The translations under genes were made by a program, and so were the position numbers. This document shows, piece after piece, positions 53,221-64,000 of a DNA stretch of 64,000 bases; the first letter of the stretch is position 1, and every line of letters begins with the position of its first letter. Origin of the DNA: CAHJXG01 sp964235485 (GTDB lineage: Bacteria; Pseudomonadota; Alphaproteobacteria; Acetobacterales; Acetobacteraceae); the NCBI GenBank assembly GCA_964235485.1, contig CAXSAZ010000001.1:62001-126000 (forward strand), written 5' to 3'. The notes beneath the pieces are model-generated. The model made no database searches, was not told the DNA's origin, and was given only the letters and a program-made list of their open reading frames with translations.

Positions 53221-54315
53221 ATGCGCCTGACCCTGCTGGCCGCCACCTTGCTCGCCGTTCCGGCCTTCCACAGCGTGGCACGCGCCCAGCCGGTCAGCGG
53301 CCTTTACATCGGCGCAGGCGGCGGCGGGAACTTCATGCAGGACGAGCGCAACAAGAGCATCCTGTTCCCGAACAACGCGGTGATCCCCACCGGCTCGCGC
53401 GTCGGCTTCAAAACGGGGTTCGTCGGCGTGGGCAGCTTGGGCTACGGCTTCGGCAACGGTGTCCGCGTCGAGCTGGAAGGCAACTACCGCTACAACCGGC
53501 CCGATTCGTTCCGCAATACCGGACCCGCAACCCGGTCGGTCGGCGGGCGGGAGCAGAAATACGGGGCGATGGCCAACGTGCTGTTCGACCTCGACATCGG
53601 CAGCCCCTATGTGTTCCCTTACGTCGGCGCCGGCGCCGGGTATGCCTACGTGGCGCGCCGTTTGCGGGTGGCCAGCGCGGACGGCACCGTTGAAAGCCAG
53701 GGTGGCACCGACAACAGCTTCGCTTACCAGGCGATTGCCGGGCTGTCCTTGCCCATCCCGCCCGTGGTCGGCCTTTCGCTCACGGCCGAGTACCGATACT
53801 TCGCATTGGCGGGGGAGCGGGAGTTCGGCCGCGCCGTGTCAGGACCCGGCAGCGTGTCCAGCAGCCAAATCCGGACGACGGACAACTACAACCATAGCCT
53901 GCTGCTCGGGCTGCGCTATGCCTTCAACGTCCCCCCGCCGCCGGCGCCCCCCGCCCCGGCGCCAGCAGAGGCCGTTTCCCAGGCGGCGCGTACCTACCTG
54001 GTGTTCTTCGACTGGGACCGCGCCAACCTGACCACCCGCGCCCGGCAGATCGTGGCGGAGGCCGCGAGCGCCTCCACCCGCGTGCAGGTGACGCGGATCG
54101 AGGTCGCCGGCCATGCCGACCGGTCCGGGAGCGACCGCTACAACATGGCCCTGTCGATCCGCCGGGCGCAGGCGGTGGCGGAGGAGCTGGTGCGCAACGG
54201 CGTGGCGCGCGAGTTGATCACCACCCAAGGCTTCGGCGAGCGCCAGCCCTTGGTGCCAACCGCCGACGGCGTGCGCGAGCCGCAGAACCGCCGGGTCGAG
54301 ATCGTTCTGCGTTAG
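53221..54315 (+). CDS. OmpA-family outer membrane protein, copy 2
   Basis: A 364-residue paralogue of the preceding protein, with the same layout: signal peptide (LTLLAATLLAVPAFHSVARA), barrel (GLYIGAGGGGNFMQDERNKS, GYGFGNGVRVELEGNYRYN), proline-rich linker (PPPPAPPAPAPAE) and OmpA domain (VFFDWDRANLT, VAGHADRSGSDRYN). ATG 53221 follows the hairpin; an in-frame ATG at 53185 lies inside it. The two copies clearly arose by tandem duplication. Surface loops differ most, as expected for porin paralogues. Confidence 0.92.
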   Translation: MRLTLLAATLLAVPAFHSVARAQPVSGLYIGAGGGGNFMQDERNKSILFPNNAVIPTGSRVGFKTGFVGVGSLGYGFGNGVRVELEGNYRYNRPDSFRNTGPATRSVGGREQKYGAMANVLFDLDIGSPYVFPYVGAGAGYAYVARRLRVASADGTVESQGGTDNSFAYQAIAGLSLPIPPVVGLSLTAEYRYFALAGEREFGRAVSGPGSVSSSQIRTTDNYNHSLLLGLRYAFNVPPPPAPPAPAPAEAVSQAARTYLVFFDWDRANLTTRARQIVAEAASASTRVQVTRIEVAGHADRSGSDRYNMALSIRRAQAVAEELVRNGVARELITTQGFGERQPLVPTADGVREPQNRRVEIVLR

Positions 54316-54335
54316 GCCGTAAGGTTGCGGCCCGG

Positions 54336-54830
54336 TCAGGAGCGGCGGCGCGCCCGCGACGGGCGTGTGGCCGCCGCCGGCGTTGCCGCGCATTCGGGCG
54401 TGACGACCGGCTGCATGATGGACTTGCCCGCGGCGAAGTCCATCAGCTCGGCCCCGCTGCGCAGCGCCATCACTTCGTCGAACGTGCCGAGGTTGTAACG
54501 GCAGAACAGGCTGCCCTGGCTCAGCCCGGTCTGCGATTGGGTATTGGCGAGCTGGGTGATGTAGTCGTCATGCTGCTGGCGGGCACGCCGGGCGTTGGCG
54601 CGGCTGAAAAAGCTGTTCAGCGCCTTGTCATAGGACGCCAGCTCAGGGCGGTATCGCGTGATGAACGCATTGTACTTGTCGTCGGCGCTGCAGGTCAGCG
54701 CGGTCACCATCAGCTTTGTTTTCAGCGCCGTCACGTCGAAGGCAGGGTAGTCGCCCGGCCGCACGCATTGCGCCGCGGCGACGTTGCTGGTCAACCCAAT
54801 GGCAAGCAACCCGGACACAAGCATACGCAT
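54336..54830 (-). CDS. secreted protein of unknown function
   Basis: A 164-residue exported protein. The start MRMLVSGLLAIGL with a cleavage region ending AAAQC gives a signal peptide. Three or four cysteines remain in the mature part (QCVRPGDYP, LTCSADDKYN, LFCRYNLG, PECAATP), suggesting disulfides. Charged helices (ALNSFFSRANARRARQQHDDYITQL) fill the middle. I do not recognise the family. It converges on the second OmpA gene with a 20-base gap. Confidence 0.7.
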   Translation of the reverse strand: MRMLVSGLLAIGLTSNVAAAQCVRPGDYPAFDVTALKTKLMVTALTCSADDKYNAFITRYRPELASYDKALNSFFSRANARRARQQHDDYITQLANTQSQTGLSQGSLFCRYNLGTFDEVMALRSGAELMDFAAGKSIMQPVVTPECAATPAAATRPSRARRRS

Positions 54831-55137
54831 GAACAACCTCCTCGATCTTCGGGCGACTCCGCCGCATGAACGCGGCCACGTCGCGCGGCAGGCGAGGTAA
54901 ACCGCCCCTTGCCTGGAAGCGCAACAAGCATTCGCGGCGGCCCGCCCGGGTGCGGCGGCTGTTGCAAAAATGACGCAAGCGCCGGCTCCTGGCGTCACCG
55001 CCATGACGGAGGCATGAAGGTTGCGGTCCGGCACGCTGTGTGCATAACAGGCATGTCACAAACAGCGTGAGCCGCCCGTCCAAGACCCCAGCACTGCTGC
55101 CATACGAAGCCGCTTGCCACGAAAGCCCCATCGCCAA
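54831..55137. other. 307-base divergent gap upstream of the ATP-grasp cluster
   Basis: No coding frame with family features. It contains the start region of the secreted protein gene on one strand and of the ATP-grasp gene on the other. The inverted repeat CACGCTGT (55032-55039) / ACAGCGTG (55062-55069) is the only structure noticed, and probably marks the regulatory region of the rightward cluster. Confidence 0.6.
55032..55069. promoter_or_regulatory. inverted repeat upstream of the ATP-grasp gene
   Basis: CACGCTGT and ACAGCGTG are perfect 8-base reverse complements with a 22-base spacer; TGTG and CACA extend the symmetry inward imperfectly. The site ends 68 bases before the ATP-grasp start, a plausible operator position. 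No known regulator consensus is recognised. Confidence 0.4.
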
Positions 55138-56586
55138 ATGCAGCCGAACAGCGCCACCCCGTTCTCTTCGTATGATCCCGGCGCCTATTACTGCGAACTC
55201 ACCGCCCGCGACGGCGACGGCGGCTCGGCGGGGCTGGTGCGGGAGCGGATCAGCGCCATCGGCCTTGAAGCCTTGCGCCTGCGGGCGCGGGCGGCGGAGC
55301 GCGACCTGTTCAACCTCGGCATCACCTTCACGGTGTATTCCGAGTCCAACGCCATCGACCGCATCCTGCCGTTCGACTGCGTGCCCCGCATCATCGCCGC
55401 CAAGGAATGGTCCGTGCTGGAGCGCGGCGTCGCCCAGCGGGTCCGCGCGCTCAACCTGTTCCTGGCCGACATCTACAACACCCGGCACATCACCCGCGAC
55501 GGCGTGATCCCGCCCGAGCTTGTGTATGGCAATGTCAATTACCGCCCGGAGATGGAGGGGTTTCCCGTCCGCTTCGGCACCTACGTCCACATCTGCGGCA
55601 TCGACCTGGTGCGCGACGAGCACGGCCGCTTCGCCGTGCTGGAGGACAACGCCCGCACGCCGTCCGGGGTGTCCTATGTCGTCGAGAACCGGCACCTGAT
55701 GCTGCGTGCCTTTCCGGACCTCGTGGCCGGCATGAAGCTGCGCCCGGTGGATGACTACGGCCGCCGGCTGCGCAACGCCATGGACGAGATCGCGCCGGAA
55801 GGCATCGACAACCCGCAGGTCGTGCTGTTGTCGCCCGGCATCTACAACTCCGCCTATTTCGAACACGTGTTTCTGGCGCGCGAGATGGGCGTGCCGCTGG
55901 TGGAGGGCGCGGACCTCACGGTGGAGGACGACAAGGTGTGGATGCGCACCACGGCCGGGCTGCGCCGGGTCCACGCCATCTACCGCCGGATCGCCGACGA
56001 CTTCCTGGATCCCACCGTGTTCCGCCCCGACAGCCTGCTGGGCGTGCCCGGCCTGATCGGCGCCTGGCGGCGCGGCAATGTGACGCTGGCCAACGCCGTG
56101 GGCACCGGGGTCGCGGACGACAAGGCGGTGTACGCCTACATGCCGCGCATCATCCGCTACTACCTCGACGAGGACGCCATCCTGCCGAACGTCGAAACCC
56201 ACATCTGCGGCGAGTCGGAAGGCTTGGCCTATACCCTGGCCAACCTTGAGAAGCTGGTGGTCAAGCCGGTGGGGGAAAGCGGCGGCTACGGCATCACCGT
56301 CGGCCCGCGGGCCAGCCGGGCGGAGCTTGACGCCGCCCGCGCCCAACTGACCGCTGACCCCGCCAACTGGATCAGCCAGCCGATGATCTCGCTCAGCGTC
56401 GCGCCCACTTTAACGGAGGCCGGGCTGCGCCCGCGCCACCTGGACCTGCGGCCCTTCGCCATCACCGGGCGGGAAACCTGGGTGCTGCCCGGCGGCTTGT
56501 CCCGCGTCGCGCTGAAGGAAGGCAGCCTGATCGTCAACTCGTCCCAGGGCGGCGGGTCCAAGGACACCTGGGTGCTGGCGGAATGA
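55138..56586 (+). CDS. circularly permuted ATP-grasp type 2 protein
   Basis: A 482-residue member of the circularly permuted ATP-grasp (CP_ATPgrasp_2, DUF404/407) family. RVRALNLFLADIYNTRHI, FAVLEDNARTPSGVSYVVENR, LLSPGIYNSAYFEH and VVKPVGESGGYGITVGP are signature blocks, the last supplying the nucleotide-binding glycine loop. Such proteins are expected to make amide or peptide bonds with ATP, but their product is unknown. The start at 55138 begins MQPNSATPF. Its end overlaps the alpha-E gene by ATGA, the usual pairing. Confidence 0.92.
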   Translation: MQPNSATPFSSYDPGAYYCELTARDGDGGSAGLVRERISAIGLEALRLRARAAERDLFNLGITFTVYSESNAIDRILPFDCVPRIIAAKEWSVLERGVAQRVRALNLFLADIYNTRHITRDGVIPPELVYGNVNYRPEMEGFPVRFGTYVHICGIDLVRDEHGRFAVLEDNARTPSGVSYVVENRHLMLRAFPDLVAGMKLRPVDDYGRRLRNAMDEIAPEGIDNPQVVLLSPGIYNSAYFEHVFLAREMGVPLVEGADLTVEDDKVWMRTTAGLRRVHAIYRRIADDFLDPTVFRPDSLLGVPGLIGAWRRGNVTLANAVGTGVADDKAVYAYMPRIIRYYLDEDAILPNVETHICGESEGLAYTLANLEKLVVKPVGESGGYGITVGPRASRAELDAARAQLTADPANWISQPMISLSVAPTLTEAGLRPRHLDLRPFAITGRETWVLPGGLSRVALKEGSLIVNSSQGGGSKDTWVLAE

Positions 56587-57659
56587 GCGGCCTCCAGCGC
56601 CGCACGCCGCTGCTGACCCGCGACGCGGAGGGCCTGTTCTGGATGGCCCGCTACGTCGAGCGGGTCGAGAACCTCGCTCGGCTGATCGACGTGACGCAGA
56701 CGTTTGAAAGCCCGGGGCGGGAAGCCGAGTCCTGGGCCGCGCTGGTTGCCATCATGGCGGATAACGACGGGTTGCAAGAGCGCGGCTTGACGATGGACGC
56801 GGCCAACGTCAAGCGGTTCTACCTGCTGGACCCCACCAACCCGACCGGCATCCCCGCCTGCATCGAGGCCGCCCGCACCAACGCGCGCACCCTGCGCCCG
56901 CTGATCAGCACCGAGATGTGGATGCAGCTCAACGTGTTCCACCACGACCTGCTGGCCATCGAGCCGTGGGAGCTGGACGGTGACGCGCTGTCCCGCCTGT
57001 GCCGACGCATCAAGGAGGGCGTGCAGGCGCATACCGGCATCACGGAAGGCACGTTCTTCCGCGACCAGGGCTGGCATTTCTACGAGGTGGGCCGGCTGAT
57101 CGAGCGGGCCGATCAAACGACCCGGCTGCTGGACATCAAGTACCACCTGCTGGCCCGCGGCACGATGGAGGAGCGTCGGGTCGTCGAGCTGACCCAATGG
57201 AACTCGCTGTTGCGGGCGGCGGCCGGCTACCATGGGTTCCGCCGGGTGGCGCAGGCGGGATTCGTGCCGGCGGATGTCGTCGCGTTCCTGCTGGGCGACA
57301 CGTCCTTCGCGCGCAGCGTCGCGCTGTGCGTGGAGCAGATGGACTGGCATTTCAATGCGCTCCGTTCCCGCTACGGCCTGCGCGACACCGCGCCGGTGTT
57401 GGAGCGGATCGAGGATTTGCGCGTGGCGCTGGGAGAGCCGGTGCTGCGGCTGCTGCCGCACGGGCTGCACGACTTCCTGGACAGTATGCAGCGCGACCTG
57501 GCGAAGCTGGGCGAGCTGATCGGCACCATGTTCTTCCGCGACTGGCGCCCGTTGAAGCACCAGTCGCAGGGCCAGGGGTCCCAGGATGGGCAGAACCACA
57601 GCCAGTCGCAAAGCGCTGGAGGCACCCAGTCGCAATCCCAAAGCCGAGGGAAGCCCTGA
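56583..57659 (+). CDS. alpha-E domain protein (DUF403)
   Basis: A 358-residue all-helical protein. The N-terminal EGLFWMARYVERVENLARLIDVT is the family hallmark, and LWQ-type helices follow, including EGTFFRDQGWHFYEVGRLIERADQTTRLLDIKY (two pieces). The last 35 residues are Gln/Ser-rich and low in complexity. Function is unknown, but it is encoded beside CP-ATP-grasp genes almost everywhere. It is translationally coupled to the preceding gene; the following methyltransferase starts at the very next base. Confidence 0.92.
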   Translation: MSGLQRRTPLLTRDAEGLFWMARYVERVENLARLIDVTQTFESPGREAESWAALVAIMADNDGLQERGLTMDAANVKRFYLLDPTNPTGIPACIEAARTNARTLRPLISTEMWMQLNVFHHDLLAIEPWELDGDALSRLCRRIKEGVQAHTGITEGTFFRDQGWHFYEVGRLIERADQTTRLLDIKYHLLARGTMEERRVVELTQWNSLLRAAAGYHGFRRVAQAGFVPADVVAFLLGDTSFARSVALCVEQMDWHFNALRSRYGLRDTAPVLERIEDLRVALGEPVLRLLPHGLHDFLDSMQRDLAKLGELIGTMFFRDWRPLKHQSQGQGSQDGQNHSQSQSAGGTQSQSQSRGKP

Positions 57660-58394
57660 ATGGCGGGGCGGACCGCCCGCGCCTCCCTGGGCCTGGTGGT
57701 GCTGCTGTGCGCCGCGTCTGCTGCCGCCGCGCAGCAGGTCGCGCCGCCGGGCATCCCCGCTGACCGGTTCCCCAAGCCGCAGCGCCCGGTCGCCGGCATC
57801 GTTTCCGACCAATGGTCGAGCGAGGACACGCGCGAGCGGGTGGGGGAGGCGGCCCATGTCATGCAGTTGCTCGGCATTCGGCCCGGCATGGCGGTGGCGG
57901 ACATCGGCGCGGGGTCCGGTTACTACACGACTCGGCTGTCGCGGCGCGTCGGCCCCGCCGGCCGGGTGTTCGCCGAGGACATCATGCCGGATTACCTGGC
58001 CGGCCTGCAGCGTCGGGTCGCGGCGGAGGGCTTGACCAACGTGACGCTGGCGCTGGGGGAGGCGCACGACCCGCGCTTGCCACCGGCTTCGGTCGATGTG
58101 GCGCTGTTGATCCATATGTATCACGAGATCGACCAGCCGTTCGGCTTGTTGGTCAACCTGCTCCCGGCGCTGCGCCCCGGCGGGCGCGTCGCGATCCTGG
58201 ACGCCGACCGCGTGACTTCCCGGCACGGCACCCCGCCCGCCTTGCTGGAATGCGAGCTGCGCGCCGTCGGCTTCCGCCAGGTCGCGTTCCACCCGCTGGA
58301 GGGCGGCGCGACCTATCTCGCGGTGTTCGCCCCGCCCACCCAGGCGCCCGCGCCGGCCAGCATCGTGCCGTGCCGGGGCGGGGCCGCGCGCTAG
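57660..58394 (+). CDS. exported class I SAM-dependent methyltransferase
   Basis: A 244-residue protein with an N-terminal signal peptide (LGLVVLLCAASAAAAQQ) and a class I methyltransferase domain: motif I VADIGAGSGYYTTRLS, then VFAEDIMPDYL and LLIHMYHEIDQPFG. The position of methyltransferases with export signals is odd, because AdoMet is cytoplasmic; homologues are nonetheless widespread. The start ATG abuts the alpha-E stop, so it belongs to the ATP-grasp cluster. Acceptor unknown. Confidence 0.85.
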   Translation: MAGRTARASLGLVVLLCAASAAAAQQVAPPGIPADRFPKPQRPVAGIVSDQWSSEDTRERVGEAAHVMQLLGIRPGMAVADIGAGSGYYTTRLSRRVGPAGRVFAEDIMPDYLAGLQRRVAAEGLTNVTLALGEAHDPRLPPASVDVALLIHMYHEIDQPFGLLVNLLPALRPGGRVAILDADRVTSRHGTPPALLECELRAVGFRQVAFHPLEGGATYLAVFAPPTQAPAPASIVPCRGGAAR

Positions 58395-58443
58395 ACAGGC
58401 CGGACCGCTTGCCCGTACGATCCGGGGCCGAGGGGGACAGGGC

Positions 58444-60341
58444 ATGGCTGGGCTGGACCTCCTTGCGGAGTGGCTGGAAACCGATGGCCGGGGCGGCTTC
58501 GCGTCCGGCACCGTGTCCGGCTTGCGCACCCGGCGCTACCACGCGCTGCTGCTGGCGGCGACGCATCCCCCGGCAGGCCGCGTGGTGCTGGTGAACGGGA
58601 TCGAGGCGTGGGCCGAGGGGGATGGCGGGTCGGTTCCCCTCACCAGCCAGCGTTATGTCCCGGACCTCGTGCACCACGATGCGCGCCCGCTGATCGAGTC
58701 CTTCGCCGCCGTGCCCTGGCCCACTTGGGGCTTACGCCTGCCGGACGGGACCGAGCTTTGCCATGAAGTCCTGGTGCACCGCCGAACCGGCGCGACGCTG
58801 CTGCGCTGGCGCCGGGTGGCCGGCCAGGGGACCTGCCGCCTGTGCGTCCGTCCGCTGCTGTCGGGCCGCGATTACCACGCCTTGCACCGCGAGAACCCGA
58901 CGTTCCAGTTCGACGGCGCGGTTCAGCAAGGCCCGGACGGCGCGACGGTGGCTTGGCAGCCCTACGCCGCCCTGCCGCGCGTCACGGCCTCTGCCAACGC
59001 GGCTTACACGCCGGCGCCCGACTGGTATCGCCGTTTCCTTTACACGGTTGAGCGGGACCGCGGCATGGACGACACCGAGGACCTCGCGACGCCGGGCATC
59101 TTCGCCTGGGACCTGGCCGCCGGCCCGGCGGTGCTCCTCCTGCGGGCGGGCGAGGCGTCGGGCGTGCCCGCGTTGGAGGACGCGGCGGGGATTGAGGCCG
59201 ACGAGCGGGAGTGCCGCGGCGACGCGCCGCCCTTGGGGTCCGTGCCGTCCTACGTCGTGGGCCGGGGCGAGGAAAGAACCATCATCGCGGGCTACCCGTG
59301 GTTCACCGACTGGGGGCGGGACACCTTTATCGCGCTGCGCGGCCTGCTGCTGGCCACCGGCCGGCTTGCCGAAGCGGAGCAGATCCTGCTCGCCTGGTCG
59401 GAACTGGTCAGCGAGGGCATGTTGCCCAACCGCTTCCCCGACGATGCCGGGCCGCCGGAGTACAACTCGGTCGATGCCTCACTGTGGTTCATCGTCGCGG
59501 TGCACGACTTCCTGCGCGCGTGCCTGGACACGCCGTTCCGCGTGCCGTTGCAGAGCGTCGCGGACCTGATCCTGTTGGGCTACGCCCGCGGCACACGGTT
59601 CGGCATCGCGGCCGACGCGGACGGGCTGCTGCGCGCAGGCCAGCCGGGGCAGCAGCTCACCTGGATGGACGCGAAGCTCGGCGATTGGGTCGTGACGCCG
59701 CGGGTCGGCAAGCCGGTCGAGGTGCAGGCGCTGTGGATCAATGCCCTGCGGATCGGCGCGGCGTGGCGGCCGGCGTGGGGCGCGCTCGCGGACCGGGCGC
59801 AGGCGTCGTTCCTGCGGCGCTTCCCCGACCCGGACGGCGGCGGCCTGGCGGATGTGGTCGATGCCGACGGCGTGCCGGGCCGCGTGGACCGCCGGGTCCG
59901 CCCGAACCAGATCTTCGCCGTGGGCGGCCTGCCGTTCCCTTTGCTGTCCGGCCCGGCGGCGCGGGGCGTCGTCGATCTCGTGGAAGCGCGGCTGCTGACC
60001 CCCATGGGCCTGCGCACCCTGGCGCCGGACGATCCCGATTACGTCGGCCGCTACGCCGGCGGCCCGGCGCAGCGGGACGGCGCTTACCATCAGGGCACGG
60101 CCTGGCCCTGGCTGATTGGCCCTTTCGTCGAGGCTTGGCTCCGCGTCCGCGGCAACGCCGCCGCCGCACGCGCCGAGGCCGCGGCACGGTTCCTGGCGCC
60201 GCTCCGCGCCCACCTGGACGAGGCCGGGCTGGGCCATGTCTCGGAGGTCGCGGACGGCGACGCCCCGCACACGCCCGGCGGCTGCCCGTTCCAGGCGTGG
60301 TCGCTGGGCGAGCTGCTGCGCGCGGAACGGCTGGTGGCGCC

Positions 60342-60345
<4 letters not shown>
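58444..60345 (+). CDS. amylo-alpha-1,6-glucosidase (glycogen debranching enzyme family)
   Basis: A 633-residue protein. N-terminal GDE_N-like domain (ETDGRGGFASGTVSGLRTRRYH) and a C-terminal (alpha/alpha)6 barrel with PWFTDWGRDTFIALRGLLLATG, SEGMLPNRFPDDAGPPEYNSVDASLWF and YHQGTAWPWLIGPFVEAWL. The acidic catalytic residues expected in WGRDTF and EYNSVDA are present. It removes alpha-1,6 branches. No glycogen synthesis genes are adjacent, so a storage role is unproven. It overlaps the GH63 gene by ATGA-type GTGA. Confidence 0.9.
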
Positions 60346-62942
<2,597 letters not shown>

Positions 62943-62978
62943 CCTTTGCCGTCCCGCCTTCCCGTTCTAGGGTCGGGC

Positions 62979-63659
62979 ATGATCTCCCTCGCGCTCGCCG
63001 CCTTGGCTTTCCTCGGCATCCACCTTGGGGTGTCCGGCACCGCCTTGCGGAACCGGGCCGTGGCGGCGGTCGGGCTGCGCGGCTACATGCTGGCGTTTTC
63101 CGTCGCCTCGGTCGGCGCGATCATCTGGCTGGTGTCGGCCTATGGGGCCGCGCCCTACGTGCCGACCTGGGGGCAGCTCCAGTGGTGGAAGCCGGTGATG
63201 ATCGTGCTGATGCTGCCGGCGTTCCTGCTGGTGGTGGTCGGCCTCACCACGCCGAACCCGACCGCGGTGGCGCAGGAGGGTCTGGTGGACCGCGCGCCGC
63301 AGGGCATTGTCCGCATCACCCGGCACCCGTTCCTGGTGGGCGTGGCGCTGTGGTCGGGCCTGCACTTGATCGGCAACGGCGACGTGGCGTCCCTGCTGTT
63401 CTTCGCGGCGCTGGCGGTCACCGCCGTGGCCGGCACGGTGTCCATCGACGCGAAGCGCCGCCGGGCGCTGGGAGCGGAGGCTTGGGACGCCTTTGCGTCC
63501 CGGACCTCCATCGTGCCGTTCGCCGCCATCCTGGCTGGCCGCAACAGCCTTAACGTTCAGGAGATGGGCTGGTGGCGGCCGGTTGCGGGGGTTGCGGCCT
63601 ACGCGCTGATGCTGGGCGGCCACGCGCACCTCGTCGGCGTTTCGCCCTGGCCGGCGTAG
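62979..63659 (+). CDS. NnrU family membrane protein
   Basis: A 226-residue polytopic inner-membrane protein with five or six hydrophobic segments, including FLGIHLGVSGTALRNRAVAAVG at the start and RITRHPFLVGVALWSGLHLIGNGD in the middle, the NnrU hallmark with the conserved His-Pro. NnrU was first linked to nitrite/nitric-oxide metabolism, but the family is broad and resembles isoprenylcysteine methyltransferase-like folds. The start at 62979 precedes the first helix. It lies 36 bases after the GH63 gene, same strand. Confidence 0.88.
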   Translation: MISLALAALAFLGIHLGVSGTALRNRAVAAVGLRGYMLAFSVASVGAIIWLVSAYGAAPYVPTWGQLQWWKPVMIVLMLPAFLLVVVGLTTPNPTAVAQEGLVDRAPQGIVRITRHPFLVGVALWSGLHLIGNGDVASLLFFAALAVTAVAGTVSIDAKRRRALGAEAWDAFASRTSIVPFAAILAGRNSLNVQEMGWWRPVAGVAAYALMLGGHAHLVGVSPWPA

Positions 63660-63669
63660 CGCCGGGCGC

Positions 63670-64000
63670 ATGACGGTGGCGGTGGTGATCGGCGCCGGCG
63701 GCGGGCTGGGAGGCGCGCTCGCGGCGGCGCTGGAGGCGGGCGGCGGCTACGGCCGCGTCCTGCGCCTCGGCCGCGGCAGCACCCCGCCGCTCGACCTGCT
63801 GTCGGAGCCGAGCGTCGCCGCCGCGGCGGCCTGGGCGGCGGCGCAAGGCGAAATCCGCCTCGTGCTGGACGCCACCGGCTTCCTGCACGACGCCCGCTTC
63901 CGGCCTGAGCGCAGTTGGCGCGACATCGACCCTGTCCACATGGCGCACGCCTTTGCCGTCAACGCCATCGGCCCGGCGCTGCTGATGAAGCATTTCTGCC
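63670..64000 (+). CDS. SDR oxidoreductase (C-factor/CsgA-like), 5' part only
   Basis: The first 110 codons run off the right edge. The N-terminal nucleotide motif VAVVIGAGGGLGGALA and the later LVLDATGFLHDARFRPERSWRDIDP fit the CsgA/C-factor branch of short-chain dehydrogenases, and AFAVNAIGPALLMKHF matches the helix with the conserved Asn-Ala. ATG 63670 follows the NnrU stop by ten bases. The catalytic Tyr-Lys would lie beyond the window. Confidence 0.8.
   Translation, partial: MTVAVVIGAGGGLGGALAAALEAGGGYGRVLRLGRGSTPPLDLLSEPSVAAAAAWAAAQGEIRLVLDATGFLHDARFRPERSWRDIDPVHMAHAFAVNAIGPALLMKHFC

Noticed and set aside
54315..54332. Hairpin GGCCG...CGGCC between the second OmpA gene and the convergent secreted-protein gene
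   Set aside because: Five pairs plus a mismatch and no T-run; possible weak terminator but not distinguishable from chance in this composition.

Overview
The window is 64 kb of very GC-rich, densely coding DNA with strong G/C at third positions. Gene content and order fit an alphaproteobacterium of the Rhodospirillales, most likely Acetobacteraceae (Roseomonas-like). Supporting points are the dcd-murA-hisG-hisD-infA-maf-RNase E/G-yacG-tRNA-Phe block, potFGHI, a DUF1491 gene and OmpA-type porins with proline-rich linkers. The family assignment is inference from gene order and protein character; no database was searched. I see no insertion sequence, integrase, prophage, rRNA operon or CRISPR array.

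Left part (1-15.7 kb): an SRAP gene and a truncated esterase, then a putrescine/spermidine ABC transporter (potFGHI) leading into two tandem aminotransferases and a double-GNAT gene, which looks like one polyamine or amino-acid uptake and catabolism unit. Next come a Uma2 nuclease, a haloacetate/fluoroacetate dehalogenase coupled to a crotonase homologue lacking both catalytic glutamates, an FAD amine oxidase overlapping a LysR gene tail to tail, and a divergent TetR/enoyl-CoA hydratase pair around a clear inverted-repeat operator. A vapBC-type toxin-antitoxin module sits between a decayed duplicate of the 3' end of trxB and the intact trxB.

Middle (15.7-36 kb): trxB and an Lrp regulator, a GT39-like transferase overlapping a threonine dehydratase, motB-motA in reverse of the usual order, prpE, yqaA, alkA, and a coupled pair of unrecognised genes (26.8-29.0 kb). 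The conserved minus-strand housekeeping block runs from dcd to tRNA-Phe.

Right part (36-64 kb): a Crp/Fnr gene and a 456-base gene-free stretch before tRNA-Thr, then a run of single enzymes (SGNH hydrolase, SDR, 2H phosphoesterase, AsmA, NIPSNAP, MBL hydrolase), and a TetR gene with a near-consensus promoter implying a leaderless mRNA beside an aldo/keto reductase. A GDP-deoxymannose set follows (manC-gmd-rmd plus a class A phosphatase), then a tandem pair of OmpA-like proteins. Last is a plus-strand cluster (55.1-62.9 kb) of circularly permuted ATP-grasp, alpha-E protein, secreted methyltransferase, amylo-alpha-1,6-glucosidase and GH63 glucosidase. An NnrU-family gene and a truncated SDR gene end the window.
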